64,000 nt of DNA from Oceanibium sediminis (GCF_003265325.1 NZ_QGNX01000010.1:32791-96790), one strand, 5' to 3'; shown: positions 47,575 through 57,360, counted from the first letter of the stretch. The notes: generated by a model from the letters alone, not told the origin. Numbers and translations: made by a program.

Positions 47575-48804
47575 ATGGCCGGTATCGTCATCATAGGCGC
47601 GGGACACGCGGGCACACAGGCGGCGGCCAGCCTGCGCGAAGGGGGCTACGCCGGCGCGCTGACGCTGGTGTCGGCGGATCATGACCTGCCGTATCACAAG
47701 CCGCCCCTGTCCAAGTCGTTCATGAAAACCGCCGATACCCCGCTGCAACCGCTGCGTGGGCCAAGCTATTTCTCCGACAAGAACATCGACCTGAGGCTTG
47801 GTGAAACCGTCACCGCGGTGGATGCCGGGGCCAAGTCCGTCGCCTTCGCGGATGGGCAGACGCTGGCCTATGACAAGCTGGTCCTGGCGCTGGGAACCGT
47901 GGCGCGCCAGTTGGACGTTCCGGGGGCCAAGCTTGGGGGCGTGGTCTGTCTGCGCACAGCCGATGACGCGCGCCGGATGCGGGCGCGCCTTTCCGGAGTA
48001 TCCTCGGCGGTGGTCATCGGGGGCGGGTTCATCGGGCTGGAAACCGCGGCGATGCTGAACGCCCGCGGCATTTCCGTCGTGGTGCTGGAGGCCGCGCCAG
48101 AGGTTCTGGGCCGCGCTGTCAGCGCGCAAACGGCCGCAACCGTGCGCGAGGGGCTTGTTGCCTCGGGCGTCACGGTGCACCGAGGCGCGACGCTTGAGCG
48201 GATCTCCGGACAGGGCGGGCAGGTGCAGGCCGTCGTGACCGGCGACGGGCAGAGCATTCCGGCTGACCTGGTCATCGTGGGGATCGGCGCGATCCCGGTG
48301 ACGGACCTTGCGGAAACCGCCGGGCTTGCTGTGGAAAATGGCATCCTGGTCGATGGGGCGATGCGCACCAATGATCCCGATATCTTCGCCATCGGCGATT
48401 GCGTGTCTTTCCCGCAAGCGCAGATCGGGCAAAGGGTGCGGCTGGAATCGGTCCAGAACGCCACCGACCAGGCCCGCGCCGTTGCGCAGACCCTCAAGGG
48501 CAAGCCCGAGCCTTTCACGGCGCTGCCCTGGTTCTGGTCGGACATCGGCGAGATGAAGCTTCAGATCGCCGGGCTGAACCACGGCGCGACCCGGCAAATC
48601 GTCTGCTTGGGGGAAACAGGCGTGCGCGCCGTCTTCCACATGCGCGACGGCGCGCTGGCGGCGGTGGAAACGCTGAACGAACCGGGGATTCACATGCTGT
48701 CCCGGCGCTTGCTTGCCCTAGGGATCACGCCCGAGGAGGGGCAGATGACCGCGGGCGACCTGGCGGGGATGAAGCAGCTCTTGCGCGAGCGCGTCCCCGC
48801 CTGA
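47575..48804 (+). CDS. FAD-dependent ferredoxin reductase (rhodocoxin/putidaredoxin reductase type)
   Basis: This 409-residue protein has FAD-binding IVIIGAGHAG at the N-terminus, DHDLPYHKPPLSK, an NAD-binding motif VVIGGGFIGLETAA at about residue 145, and the second FAD motif DIFAIGDCVSF. It moves electrons from NAD(P)H to the adjacent ferredoxin and from there to an oxygenase. No P450 or Rieske oxygenase is present in the block, so the diiron oxidase at 34202 is the obvious acceptor. Confidence 0.93.
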   Translation: MAGIVIIGAGHAGTQAAASLREGGYAGALTLVSADHDLPYHKPPLSKSFMKTADTPLQPLRGPSYFSDKNIDLRLGETVTAVDAGAKSVAFADGQTLAYDKLVLALGTVARQLDVPGAKLGGVVCLRTADDARRMRARLSGVSSAVVIGGGFIGLETAAMLNARGISVVVLEAAPEVLGRAVSAQTAATVREGLVASGVTVHRGATLERISGQGGQVQAVVTGDGQSIPADLVIVGIGAIPVTDLAETAGLAVENGILVDGAMRTNDPDIFAIGDCVSFPQAQIGQRVRLESVQNATDQARAVAQTLKGKPEPFTALPWFWSDIGEMKLQIAGLNHGATRQIVCLGETGVRAVFHMRDGALAAVETLNEPGIHMLSRRLLALGITPEEGQMTAGDLAGMKQLLRERVPA

Positions 48805-48814
48805 TCGGGGGCGC

Positions 48815-49576
48815 TCAGGACTTGATCTTGTAGCCCGTCTTGAAGATCCACCACGTGACCGTAAGGCAGGCGGCAAGGAAGAACAGGATCGCGATGAGCG
48901 AGACCATGACCGACACGTCCGACACCTCGTAAAAGCTCCAGCGGAAGCCGCTGATCAGGTAGAGGACGGGGTTGAAATAGGTCACGGCCTGCCAGGCCTC
49001 CGGCAGCATGGAGACGGAGTAGAAACTGCCCCCCAGGAACACCAGCGGCGTGATCACCAGAAGCGGCACCAGCTGCAACTGCTCGAAACTGCCCGAGACG
49101 ATCCCGATGATGAAGCCGAGCAGCGCGAAGCTGATGCAGGTCAGCACGAGGAAGGCGACCATCCACACGGGATGGGCGATTTGCAGGTCGACGAAGAAGC
49201 CCGCCGTCAGCAGGATGATGACGCCGATCGCAAGCGCCTTCGTCGCGGCGGCGCCGACGTAGCCGATCACGATCTCCACGAAGCTGATTGGCGCGGACAG
49301 GAGTTCGTAGACCGTGCCGATGAACTTCGGGAAATAGATCCCGAAGCTGGCGTTGGACACCGATTGCGTCAGGATCGACAGCATCACCAGCCCCGGAACG
49401 ATGAAGGCGCCGTAGCTGACCCCCTCGACGCTTTCGATCCGCCCGCCGATGGCCGAGCCGAAGACGACGAAATAGAGCACCGTGGAGATCACGGGCGAGA
49501 TGATGCTCTGCGTCGGGGTGCGCAGGGTGCGGGCCATTTCATAGCGATAGATCGCCCAGATCGCGCGCATGTTCAT
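48815..49576 (-). CDS. ABC-2 type transporter permease
   Basis: This 253-residue inner-membrane protein has six hydrophobic segments, the ABC-2 opening [29 protein letters not shown]-like region (seen here as [13 protein letters not shown]) and a [11 protein letters not shown] loop. The start overlaps the ATPase stop by four bases. It forms an exporter with the upstream ATPase; the substrate is unknown. It is convergent with the reductase gene, 10 bases apart. Confidence 0.9.
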   Translation of the reverse strand: MNMRAIWAIYRYEMARTLRTPTQSIISPVISTVLYFVVFGSAIGGRIESVEGVSYGAFIVPGLVMLSILTQSVSNASFGIYFPKFIGTVYELLSAPISFVEIVIGYVGAAATKALAIGVIILLTAGFFVDLQIAHPVWMVAFLVLTCISFALLGFIIGIVSGSFEQLQLVPLLVITPLVFLGGSFYSVSMLPEAWQAVTYFNPVLYLISGFRWSFYEVSDVSVMVSLIAILFFLAACLTVTWWIFKTGYKIKS

Positions 49577-50499
49577 GTCTTTTCCTTCACGAGTCCGACG
49601 AAGATATCTTCCAGCGAGCTTTGCCGCGTCTGCACGTCGCGGACCACGAGCCCGGCGGCGGACAGGTCCTGCAACAGCCGCGTGATGCCGGTGCGCCCGG
49701 CCTGCGTGTCATAGACGTAGCTCAGCGTCGTCCCGTCGTCCGAGCGGCTGAGGTTGTAGCCAGCCAGGCTTTCGGGCAGCGCGTCGATGGGGTCGTGCAG
49801 CTCGATCTCCATCTCTTTCGCGCCGAGGCGGGACATCAGGGTCGCCTTGTCCTCCACCAGCAAGATTTGCCCGCCGGAGATGACGCCGATGCGATCCGCG
49901 ATCGCCTCCGCCTCCTCGATGTAGTGGGTGGTCAGGATGATCGTGACGCCGCTTTCGCGCAGTTCGTCGACGACGCGCCACATGTCCTTGCGCAACTCGA
50001 CGTCGACGCCCGCTGTCGGCTCGTCCAGGAACAGCACGCTGGGCTCATGGCTCAGCGCCTTGGCGATCAGCACGCGGCGCTTCATGCCGCCGGACAGCGC
50101 CATGACCTTAGAGTTGCGCTTGTCCCAGAGCGACAGGGATTTCAGGATGCGCTCGATCAGGGCCGGGTCGGGTTTCTTGCCGAACAGGCCACGGGTGAAG
50201 GTGACGGTGTTGATCACCGTCTCGAACGGTTCCAGCATCACCTCCTGGGGGACCAGCCCGATCATGCTGCGCGCGGCGCGGTAGTCCGTCAGGATGTCAT
50301 GCCCGCCGACGGTGACTGTGCCGGAACTGGGCGTGACGATGCCGCAGATGATCGAGATCAGCGTGGTCTTGCCCGCGCCGTTGGGCCCGAGCAGCGCAAG
50401 GATCTCGCCCTTTTCGATCTGAAGCGAAACGGCGTTCAGCGCGGGCGGGCCCTTGGCGTAGCTCTTGGTCAGGGATTTGATGTCGACAATGGGTGCCAT
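49573..50499 (-). CDS. ABC-2 type transporter ATP-binding protein (NatA/DrrA-like)
   Basis: This 308-residue ATPase has Walker A GPNGAGKT, signature LSGGMKRR, Walker [13 protein letters not shown] and H-loop [14 protein letters not shown], followed by a C-terminal domain typical of drug, lipid or polysaccharide exporters. Confidence 0.92.
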   Translation of the reverse strand: MAPIVDIKSLTKSYAKGPPALNAVSLQIEKGEILALLGPNGAGKTTLISIICGIVTPSSGTVTVGGHDILTDYRAARSMIGLVPQEVMLEPFETVINTVTFTRGLFGKKPDPALIERILKSLSLWDKRNSKVMALSGGMKRRVLIAKALSHEPSVLFLDEPTAGVDVELRKDMWRVVDELRESGVTIILTTHYIEEAEAIADRIGVISGGQILLVEDKATLMSRLGAKEMEIELHDPIDALPESLAGYNLSRSDDGTTLSYVYDTQAGRTGITRLLQDLSAAGLVVRDVQTRQSSLEDIFVGLVKEKT

Positions 50500-50632
50500 G
50501 GAACGTCCGCCTTGAAATGTCGGGCGAGACTATTTCAGTGCGGAAGGAATGAGAACCGTCAATTCGGCTGCCCCGTGCGGGCGCATACGCCGTGCGTGGC
50601 GGCGTGTGTTTTTCCCGTTTCGCGGCGGACGC

Positions 50633-52519
50633 CTAGCCGATCCAGAGCGCGCCGTAGGCGGGCAGGGGGATCGTGCCGTCGCGCGGACTCAGGGCGCGGT
50701 CTGCAAGCAGGTCATGCCATGCCGTGACCCCTTCGCTGGCCAGCCAGTCCGTGCTGACGCCCTGGGCCTGTTCGGAAAAGTTGAACAGGCAGAGCACCGG
50801 CTCGCCCGGCGCGGCGCGGCGGAAGGCGAAGACGGCGCGGCCCGGCGCGTCGAGGATCTGGGTCGGGTGGCGCCCGTGCAACCGGCGCAGCGCGGCGCGG
50901 CGCGCCATGATCCGCGCTATGGCGGTGAAGATCCGCCCCTCGATGGTGGCCGGGTCCTTGCGGTTGTGCGCCTTGTTCCAATCCATGTCCGGGCGCTGCA
51001 TCCGGCGGCTGTCGGTCGAGCCGTCGGGCAGCAGGTGATCGTGGTGGTTGTTCAGCAGGCCCAGCTCATCGCCCATGTAGATCAGCGGGATTCCCCCGAA
51101 GGCGGCGATCAGCGCATGGCCCATGACGATGCGCGCGATGGCGTCGTCGATCGCGCCGGCGTCGCCCGCCTCAAGCGCGCGCTCCAACCCCGAGAGTGAG
51201 GCGAGCGTGCCATTGTTGCGCTTGTCCCCGGTGGCCGGGTTGACCTGGAACAGCCCGCCGGTGGCGAAACTGCCGGGAAAGACGCCCTCGTAGAAGTCGG
51301 CCAGGAACTGGCGGTGCCGAAAGGCGTCCAGCCCGACGGCGTTCGCATCCTCGTCCGTGATCGCCCAGCCGATGTCGTCATGGCAGCGCAGGTAGGTGCC
51401 CCAGGTCGCGTTCGGGAAGTGATCGGGGAAATGCGTCGAAAGGACATGGCGCATCAGCCCGGTGTCCCGCGTGGCGAGCGAGGACCAGAACTGCACCATA
51501 AGGTTGTTGTGATAGGCAAGGTTCGACACCCGCCCGCTGTGGGTTCCCGTGCCGAGGTAATGCACCAGCTCGTCCGGCGCGACGATCGCCTCGGCCTTCA
51601 GCATGGTGCCCGGCGCGACGACCCGCGTGGCGGCGCGCAGCGCCTGCAGGATGTCATGGACCGGGGGCAGGTTCTGGCAGACCGTGCCCATCTGCTTCCA
51701 CATGAAGGCCACCGCGTCGAGGCGCAAGATTTCCGCGCCTCGGTTCATCAGCGCGGTCATGATCCGGAAGATCTCAAGGAAGACCATGGGGTTGGACCAG
51801 TTCAGGTCCCACTGGAAGTGGTGGAAGGTGGTCCAGACCCATTTGCCCATCGCGGGATCGAAGGTGAAGCTGCCCGGCGCGTCGTCGGGAAACACCTCGA
51901 CCAGGGTTTCCTCGTACTGGCGGGGCAGGGTGTCATCGTCGAAGACGTGGTACATCGCCTGCGCCGCGGTGTCGCCCGCGCGGGCGGCCGCGGCCCAGAC
52001 GTGCTCGCGCGCGGTGTGGTTCAGCACCATGTCGAGGCAGACGCCGATCCCCGCGTCGCGCAGGGCGGTGGCCACATCCGCGAAGTCGTCCATCGTGCCG
52101 AGGCGTGGATCGATGGCGCCGTAGTCCTGCACCGCGTAGCCGCCGTCATTCGCGCCCTCGCGCGGTTTCAGGCAGGGCATGAAGTGGACATAGGTGACGC
52201 CCAGGTCCTTCAGGTAGTCCAGGTGATCGAGCACGCCGCGCAGGTTTCCCGCGAAGCGATCCACGTAGAACACGTATCCGACCTGCCGTGGTTCCTGGAA
52301 CCAGCCGGGGTTCAGGTCTCGCGCAAGGTCCAGGGCGCGCAGCGGTGCGCTACGGGCCGCGTGGGCCTGTTCCATCGCGGCTTCGAGCGCCGGTTTGAAC
52401 GCCGCCCAGCTGGGGTGGGTTCCGTAAAGGCGTTCCAGCGGCGGCCAGAGGTCGGGCGCGCCCCGCGCGCGGCGCAGGGCGAAGACATCGTCATCCGAAA
52501 GGCAGGCGCGGGCGCTCAT
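50633..52519 (-). CDS. Amylosucrase-like GH13 enzyme
   Basis: This 628-residue protein has its start at ATG 52519, the length of amylosucrases. An N-terminal helical domain (DLWPPLERLYG) precedes the barrel, with VHFMPCLKPREGANDGGYAVQDY, nucleophile Asp in EILRLDAVAFMWK, acid/base Glu in MLKAEAIV and transition-state Asp in LRCHDDIGW. Amylosucrases (GH13_4) make alpha-1,4-glucan from sucrose; related members hydrolyse sucrose. No sucrose importer or phosphatase is adjacent. Confidence 0.9.
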   Translation of the reverse strand: MSARACLSDDDVFALRRARGAPDLWPPLERLYGTHPSWAAFKPALEAAMEQAHAARSAPLRALDLARDLNPGWFQEPRQVGYVFYVDRFAGNLRGVLDHLDYLKDLGVTYVHFMPCLKPREGANDGGYAVQDYGAIDPRLGTMDDFADVATALRDAGIGVCLDMVLNHTAREHVWAAAARAGDTAAQAMYHVFDDDTLPRQYEETLVEVFPDDAPGSFTFDPAMGKWVWTTFHHFQWDLNWSNPMVFLEIFRIMTALMNRGAEILRLDAVAFMWKQMGTVCQNLPPVHDILQALRAATRVVAPGTMLKAEAIVAPDELVHYLGTGTHSGRVSNLAYHNNLMVQFWSSLATRDTGLMRHVLSTHFPDHFPNATWGTYLRCHDDIGWAITDEDANAVGLDAFRHRQFLADFYEGVFPGSFATGGLFQVNPATGDKRNNGTLASLSGLERALEAGDAGAIDDAIARIVMGHALIAAFGGIPLIYMGDELGLLNNHHDHLLPDGSTDSRRMQRPDMDWNKAHNRKDPATIEGRIFTAIARIMARRAALRRLHGRHPTQILDAPGRAVFAFRRAAPGEPVLCLFNFSEQAQGVSTDWLASEGVTAWHDLLADRALSPRDGTIPLPAYGALWIG

Positions 52520-52625
52520 CGCGAAGGTGTGCCAAATCGCGCGACGCCGTGCAAGGCGCAGCCGGTATGCCCGGCGCTGGACACGGCTTGCCGGAGGGAC
52601 GCGTGTGCCAACCCCGGGCCCCGGC

Positions 52626-54182
52626 TCAGAAGTCCGTCGGCGCGCCGCCTTCGGATTTGCGCCGGGCCACGAAGCCCTGCAATTCCTCGCGCACCGCATC
52701 GTCCATCGGGGGCGGCGTATAGTCCGCGAGGATGGCTTTCCACGCGCGGTTCGCGCGCTCCGACGTCCAGACCGATCCATCCACCGCCCAGGCCTCGTAA
52801 TTGCGCCAGTCGCTGAGGAAGGGCGCGTAAAAGGCCGTCTCGTAGCGCGCCTGGGTGTGATCGCAGCCAAAGAAGTGTCCGTTCGGCCCCACCTCGCGGA
52901 TGGCGTCCAGGGCCAGCGACTCGGGTGAGGTGTCGGTGAGCACGGGATCGAAATAACGCTCGATCTGCTGGATCACCTCGCAGTCCATGACGAACTTCTC
53001 GTAGGATGCGATCAGCCCGCCCTCCAGCCAGCCGGCGGCGTGGTACACCATGTTCACGCCCGACTGGACAGCGGACCACAGCGAATTGGCGCTTTCCCAC
53101 ATGGCCTGGCCGTCGGGCACATTCGCCGCGCAGGCGTTGGAGGCGCGCAGCGGCAGGCCATAGAACCGCGCCATCTGCCCCGTCATCTGCGTCGCGCGCA
53201 TGTATTCCGGCGTGCCGAAGGCTGGGGCGCCGGTTTTCATGTCCACGTTGGAGGTGAAGGTGCCCAGCACGCAGGGCGTACCCGGATTGATCACCTGCAG
53301 CAGCGCGATCGCGGCCAGCCCCTCGGCCAGCGACTGGACGACGGCGCCCGCCATGGTCACCGGCGCCATCGCCCCCGCAAGGGTGAACGGGGTGACCACC
53401 ACCGGCTGCCCGCGCCGCGCGAAGCGCATGGCGCCGTCGAGCATCGGCCAGTCGTGTTTCAGCGGGCTGGAGGAGTTGATGTTGGTGTAAAGCCGGGGCT
53501 GGGAAAAGAACTCCGCCTCCGGCAGGCCAGAGGCGATGCGCGCCATTTCCAGTACGTCCTCGACCCGTTCGGAGCCAAGCGAATAGGCGTGCACCACCTT
53601 GTCCGTCAGGGTCAGCTTCTCGTAAAGGCAGTCGAGATGGCGGATGGAGGCGTGCACGTCCACCGGCTCCACCGGGTAGCCGCCCGCCACGTGGATGCAG
53701 TTGAAATACTGGGTCAGCTTCAACAGGTCGGTGAAGCTTTCCATGTCGCCAACCCGCCGCCCCCTGTCCAGGTCCATGACATTCGGCGGGGAGGAGACGT
53801 TGACGAAAGCCATGTGCCGCCCGCCGAGCGTGACGGCCCGCTCTGGGTTGCGCGGCGTGATGGTGAACTGCGCCGGGGCTTTGGCGATCATCTCCATCAC
53901 CCAGGCGCGGTCCATGCGCACGTTGAACCCGTCGCTTGCCACGGTGCAGCCGGCCTTGCGCAGGATCTCCTTCGCCTCGGCGTTCAGGAATTCGATGCCG
54001 ATATCCTCGAGGATCGTCGTCGCCGCGTCGTGGACCGCTTGGACCCCCGAGTCGTCCAGCGGCTCTGTCGGGCGGTCGGTGTTCAGTGGAACGCGGAACG
54101 GCAATTGCTCGATCGCCGGTCCCCCGGCGCGCCGGGTGTTACCCGCGCGCCCCCCGGTGCGGCGGCTTTTCCTGTCCGACAT
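52626..54182 (-). CDS. Trimethylamine methyltransferase (MttB) family protein, non-pyrrolysine
   Basis: This 518-residue member of the MttB superfamily has TTILEDIGIEFLNAEA at the N-terminus and VVVTPFTLAGAMAPVTMAGAV plus CDHTQARYETAFYAPFLSDWR in the core. The frame has no internal amber codon, so it is a non-pyrrolysine member; characterised ones (such as MtgB) demethylate glycine betaine or other quaternary amines to a corrinoid protein. No corrinoid protein or second methyltransferase is in the window. The N-terminal 30 residues are Arg/Gly-rich. Confidence 0.9.
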   Translation of the reverse strand: MSDRKSRRTGGRAGNTRRAGGPAIEQLPFRVPLNTDRPTEPLDDSGVQAVHDAATTILEDIGIEFLNAEAKEILRKAGCTVASDGFNVRMDRAWVMEMIAKAPAQFTITPRNPERAVTLGGRHMAFVNVSSPPNVMDLDRGRRVGDMESFTDLLKLTQYFNCIHVAGGYPVEPVDVHASIRHLDCLYEKLTLTDKVVHAYSLGSERVEDVLEMARIASGLPEAEFFSQPRLYTNINSSSPLKHDWPMLDGAMRFARRGQPVVVTPFTLAGAMAPVTMAGAVVQSLAEGLAAIALLQVINPGTPCVLGTFTSNVDMKTGAPAFGTPEYMRATQMTGQMARFYGLPLRASNACAANVPDGQAMWESANSLWSAVQSGVNMVYHAAGWLEGGLIASYEKFVMDCEVIQQIERYFDPVLTDTSPESLALDAIREVGPNGHFFGCDHTQARYETAFYAPFLSDWRNYEAWAVDGSVWTSERANRAWKAILADYTPPPMDDAVREELQGFVARRKSEGGAPTDF

Positions 54183-54237
54183 GTGCTTTCCCCCGGCGAT
54201 CCGTCAGGACCACTGAAGCGGCAGCACCCCCGGCTGG

Positions 54238-54957
54238 CTAGACCGTTTGCGACATCGCCGTCGCATTGCGCCGCTGAAGCCAGTCCGGCAGATCGGCGAT
54301 ACTGGGCAGAACCGCCTCGGCATGGGGGGCCAGGTCGTCGTTGCTGGCATAGCCGGTCAGCACCGCCAGCGCGGGCATGCCCGCGGCGGCGGCGGCGTGC
54401 AGGTCATGGGTGCTGTCCCCGATCATCAAGACCTGCGCGGGGCGCAGGCCGCAATGTTTCGCGAAGGCCAGCAGCATGTGCGGCGCGGGTTTCGCGCCAT
54501 GGCCGCTGTCGTATCCGGCGATGAAGTCGAACTGCGACGCGATGCCGTTCCGGTCCAGGTGCGCGCGCGCCGGGCCTTCGCCATCGTTTGTGGCGACGCC
54601 CAGCCGGTATCCCAGCCCGCGCAGGCCGCCCAGCAGGTCCGCCAGCGGCGTCACGGGCACCTGCGGCACTTCCGCCGTCTCTTCCCGGATGCGGTCCATC
54701 AGCGCCTCACGCTCAAGTTCGGGCAGCACGTCGAGCACCGTATCCACCCAGTCCTCGATCGAGCCGGCGATGAACGGGCTGCCGGGCAGATGCGCGTCCT
54801 GCTCCAGGTCGAATCGGATCGCCTCGGCCAGTTCCTGTACGCGCCCGCTCGGCCCGCCGAGGGTGCGCACGAAGCGCCCGGTCCAGGCGCCCCATGTGGC
54901 GCGGAAGTCGAACAGGGTTCCGTCCTTGTCGAACAGGAGTGCGGCGATAGTGTCCAC
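54238..54957 (-). CDS. HAD-family hydrolase, phosphoglycolate-phosphatase-like
   Basis: This 239-residue protein has a GTG start. HAD motif I is FDKDGTLFD (Asp10, Asp12), motif II is GVATNDGEG, and motif III/IV is HGAKPAPHMLL...VLMIGDSTHDLHAA. Likely acts on a small phosphorylated metabolite such as 2-phosphoglycolate. It follows (in transcription) its divergent thioesterase neighbour and precedes the MttB gene. Confidence 0.9.
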   Translation of the reverse strand: MDTIAALLFDKDGTLFDFRATWGAWTGRFVRTLGGPSGRVQELAEAIRFDLEQDAHLPGSPFIAGSIEDWVDTVLDVLPELEREALMDRIREETAEVPQVPVTPLADLLGGLRGLGYRLGVATNDGEGPARAHLDRNGIASQFDFIAGYDSGHGAKPAPHMLLAFAKHCGLRPAQVLMIGDSTHDLHAAAAAGMPALAVLTGYASNDDLAPHAEAVLPSIADLPDWLQRRNATAMSQTV

Positions 54958-55014
54958 TTTTCAGCCCTCTGATGGCGATATAGGCTCGCGACGTCCCGAA
55001 CCAGAAGGTCACAT

Positions 55015-55449
55015 ATGCCCCGCCCCAGAACGTCTCGTGATGACTACGTGCATTTTCGGACAATGACCACCCGCTGGCGGGATAACGACGTCTACGGTCA
55101 CATGAACAACGCCGTGTACTACGAGTATGTGGACGCCTGCGTGAACGGCTGGATCATCGCCTCGGGCGCGCTGGAGGTGCCGCACGGTCCGGTGATCGGG
55201 CTGGTGGTCGAGACGGGCTGCGTCTTTCACGCCGCGCTGGGCTTCCCCGCGCCGCTGGACGCGGGGCTGGCAGTGGCGCATGTCGGCACGTCCTCGGTCC
55301 GCTACCAGGTGGGCCTGTTCGCGCCCGACGCGCCAACGCCCGCGGCGGAGGCGCATTTCGTGCATGTCTACGTCGATTCGGGCACCCGTCGCCCGGTGCC
55401 GCTGCCCGCGGATTTCCGCGCCGCGCTCGGGCGGTTGCAGGTCGCCTGA
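55015..55449 (+). CDS. Acyl-CoA thioesterase, hotdog fold (4HBT/YbgC-like)
   Basis: This 144-residue protein has the 4HBT signature TTRWRDNDVYGHMNNAVYYEY (residues about 19-39, catalytic Asp). Single hotdog domain. It hydrolyses acyl-CoA thioesters; chain preference not readable. Confidence 0.9.
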   Translation: MPRPRTSRDDYVHFRTMTTRWRDNDVYGHMNNAVYYEYVDACVNGWIIASGALEVPHGPVIGLVVETGCVFHAALGFPAPLDAGLAVAHVGTSSVRYQVGLFAPDAPTPAAEAHFVHVYVDSGTRRPVPLPADFRAALGRLQVA

Positions 55450-55456
55450 GCCGGGC

Positions 55457-55750
55457 TCAGGTCCAGCTCGGCAGATCGCCCCCCGGCAGGGCGGCGCGCG
55501 CAAGGGCCACGTGCTCGGGGCGGTGGGAGGTTTCCTCGGCAAAGCTCAGAACCGCCGAATCATCGCTCAGAAGGTGGTCCAGGACGAAGCCCAGGAAGTC
55601 CGGTTCCTGCGCCCGGGCGCGCAGTCCGGCAAGGTCCGCGCCGCTGGCGCCAAGAAACCCCGAGGCGCGTTCGGAATCGCTCGCGATCCAGTTCAGCGCG
55701 TCCAGGGCAAGGGCTGCAGCCGCTTCGGAAGAGAGGGGGGACATCGGCAT
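55457..55750 (-). CDS. DUF3572 family protein
   Basis: This 97-residue helical protein contains ALDALNWIASDSERASGFLGASGADL and PDFLGFVLDHLLSDDSAVLSF, a pattern conserved in alphaproteobacteria as DUF3572. No function is known. In many relatives it sits beside a pleD-like gene, as here (divergent, start 138 bases away). Confidence 0.85.
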   Translation of the reverse strand: MPMSPLSSEAAAALALDALNWIASDSERASGFLGASGADLAGLRARAQEPDFLGFVLDHLLSDDSAVLSFAEETSHRPEHVALARAALPGGDLPSWT

Positions 55751-55887
55751 TTCCTTCCAGGCGCGCCGGATCCGCGTGGCGGCAATGGTTTCTTAATCGA
55801 TGTGTCGGAACCTGCGTGAAACGGTCCTATCGCAAGGATCCAATTGCGGCAACCCGCACGCAAGCGGGACCTGGAGGGCGGCACAGG

Positions 55888-57360
55888 ATGACAGGCCATA
55901 TCATCGTCATAGACCCCGTCGTGGGGAACCGTATTCTTTTGCGCGGGCGACTGCTGAGCGCGTATTACAGCGTCGAGGCGTTCGATCGCCCCGAATCCCT
56001 GCTTGAAGGGGATCGGGTCGCGCGGGCGGACCTGATCTTCGTGGCGGACGGGGCCGCAGCGCGGCGTATGCTGTGCCTGCTGCGCGGCGATCCGGCGACG
56101 GCGCATATCCCGGTGATCCTGACCGGCCAGCGCGCCGGTCCCGGCGCGCCCGCGCGGCCCGTGGTGCCGCTGCACGCGGACGACCAGTCCCCCTGGGACG
56201 CGGGGGGCGACGACGTTCTTGAAGCGCCGATGACCGATCCGGCGCTGTTTGCGCGCCTCAAGATGCTGATCGCGCTGAAACGGCTGGAGGATGACGTGCG
56301 CGCGGTCGATCCCGCGTTCGCCGACCTGCCGCCGTTTCCCGAACGAACGGACGCCGAATCGCGCCGACAGGGCCAGGTGGTGCTGCTGTTCGATCCCGGT
56401 GCCGAGCCGGGGACCCTGGTCACGCAGGATTGCCTGTCAGGGCTGAAGGGGCGCAGCTGCATCCAGGTGGATGTCGAGGACCAGGTGCAGCCGCGGGTGC
56501 TTGATTGCCCGGATACGGCCGTCATCCTGTGGATCCATGACGCGGGCCAGGCCGGGGCGGGGTTGCGGGTGCTCGCACAGCTGCGCGCCGACCCGCTGAC
56601 GCGGCTGACGCCGATCATCGCCATGGTGCCCGCGGGCGACACCCGCCTTGGCGCGCAGGCGATGGAGCTGGGCGCCTGCGATGCGATCACCGCGGATCAG
56701 CCCGCGGATGTGCTTGCGAACCGCCTGCGCGCGGCAGAGCGGCGCATGGCGCGCGCGGCCACCCTGCGCGCGGCGCTTGTCGGCGGCATGCGCCTTGCGC
56801 TGACCGACCCGATGACGGGGCTGCACAACCGCCGCCATGTGCTGGCGGCGGGCCCGCAACTGATGCGCCGCAGCCTGCGCGCGGGAAAGTCCTTCGCGGT
56901 GATCATGCTCGATATCGATCATTTCAAGACCGTGAACGACACCCATGGCCACAGCGGCGGCGATCACGTCCTGAAGGTTGCCGCGCGGCGGATAAAGCAG
57001 GCCGTGCGCCCGAACGATATCGTCTCGCGTTTCGGGGGGGAGGAGTTCCTGATCGCACTTCCCGACACCACCGGCCCGGACGCGATCCATGTGGCCGAGC
57101 GGGTGCGCCGCGCGATGGCGGAACGCCCCATCAGCCTTGGCGGGAAGCGTGGGCCCGTGCCCCTTACGATCAGCGCGGGGGTGGCGGAAGTCTCCGGGCC
57201 CGAGGAAGCGGCGTGTTTCGACGAACTCGTGGAACGGGCCGACAGCGCGCTTTACGGCTGCAAGGGTGAGGGGCGCAACCGCGTCCACCTGGCATCCGCC
57301 CCACTGAACGGCGCCCCTGTCCCGGGTTCCGCGGCCTTTCCCACCCAGCGCCCCGCCTGA
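55888..57360 (+). CDS. pleD: PleD-like diguanylate cyclase with degenerate receiver domains
   Basis: This 490-residue protein has its start at ATG 55888 with GGAGGGCGG upstream. Order: receiver-like domain 1 (about 1-115), receiver-like domain 2 (about 165-290), GGDEF domain (about 310-470). The cyclase motif is GGEEF with an inhibitory site RxxD (RPND) five residues before it, so c-di-GMP synthesis with feedback control is expected. In both receivers the phospho-accepting Asp seems lost: IFVADGA and VILWIHDAG stand where LLDVMMPG is expected. Activation may therefore not depend on phosphorylation. Confidence 0.9.
   Translation: MTGHIIVIDPVVGNRILLRGRLLSAYYSVEAFDRPESLLEGDRVARADLIFVADGAAARRMLCLLRGDPATAHIPVILTGQRAGPGAPARPVVPLHADDQSPWDAGGDDVLEAPMTDPALFARLKMLIALKRLEDDVRAVDPAFADLPPFPERTDAESRRQGQVVLLFDPGAEPGTLVTQDCLSGLKGRSCIQVDVEDQVQPRVLDCPDTAVILWIHDAGQAGAGLRVLAQLRADPLTRLTPIIAMVPAGDTRLGAQAMELGACDAITADQPADVLANRLRAAERRMARAATLRAALVGGMRLALTDPMTGLHNRRHVLAAGPQLMRRSLRAGKSFAVIMLDIDHFKTVNDTHGHSGGDHVLKVAARRIKQAVRPNDIVSRFGGEEFLIALPDTTGPDAIHVAERVRRAMAERPISLGGKRGPVPLTISAGVAEVSGPEEAACFDELVERADSALYGCKGEGRNRVHLASAPLNGAPVPGSAAFPTQRPA

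Noticed and set aside
52626-54182. Pyrrolysine-containing trimethylamine methyltransferase
   Set aside because: No in-frame amber codon and no pyl genes; it is the non-pyrrolysine branch.
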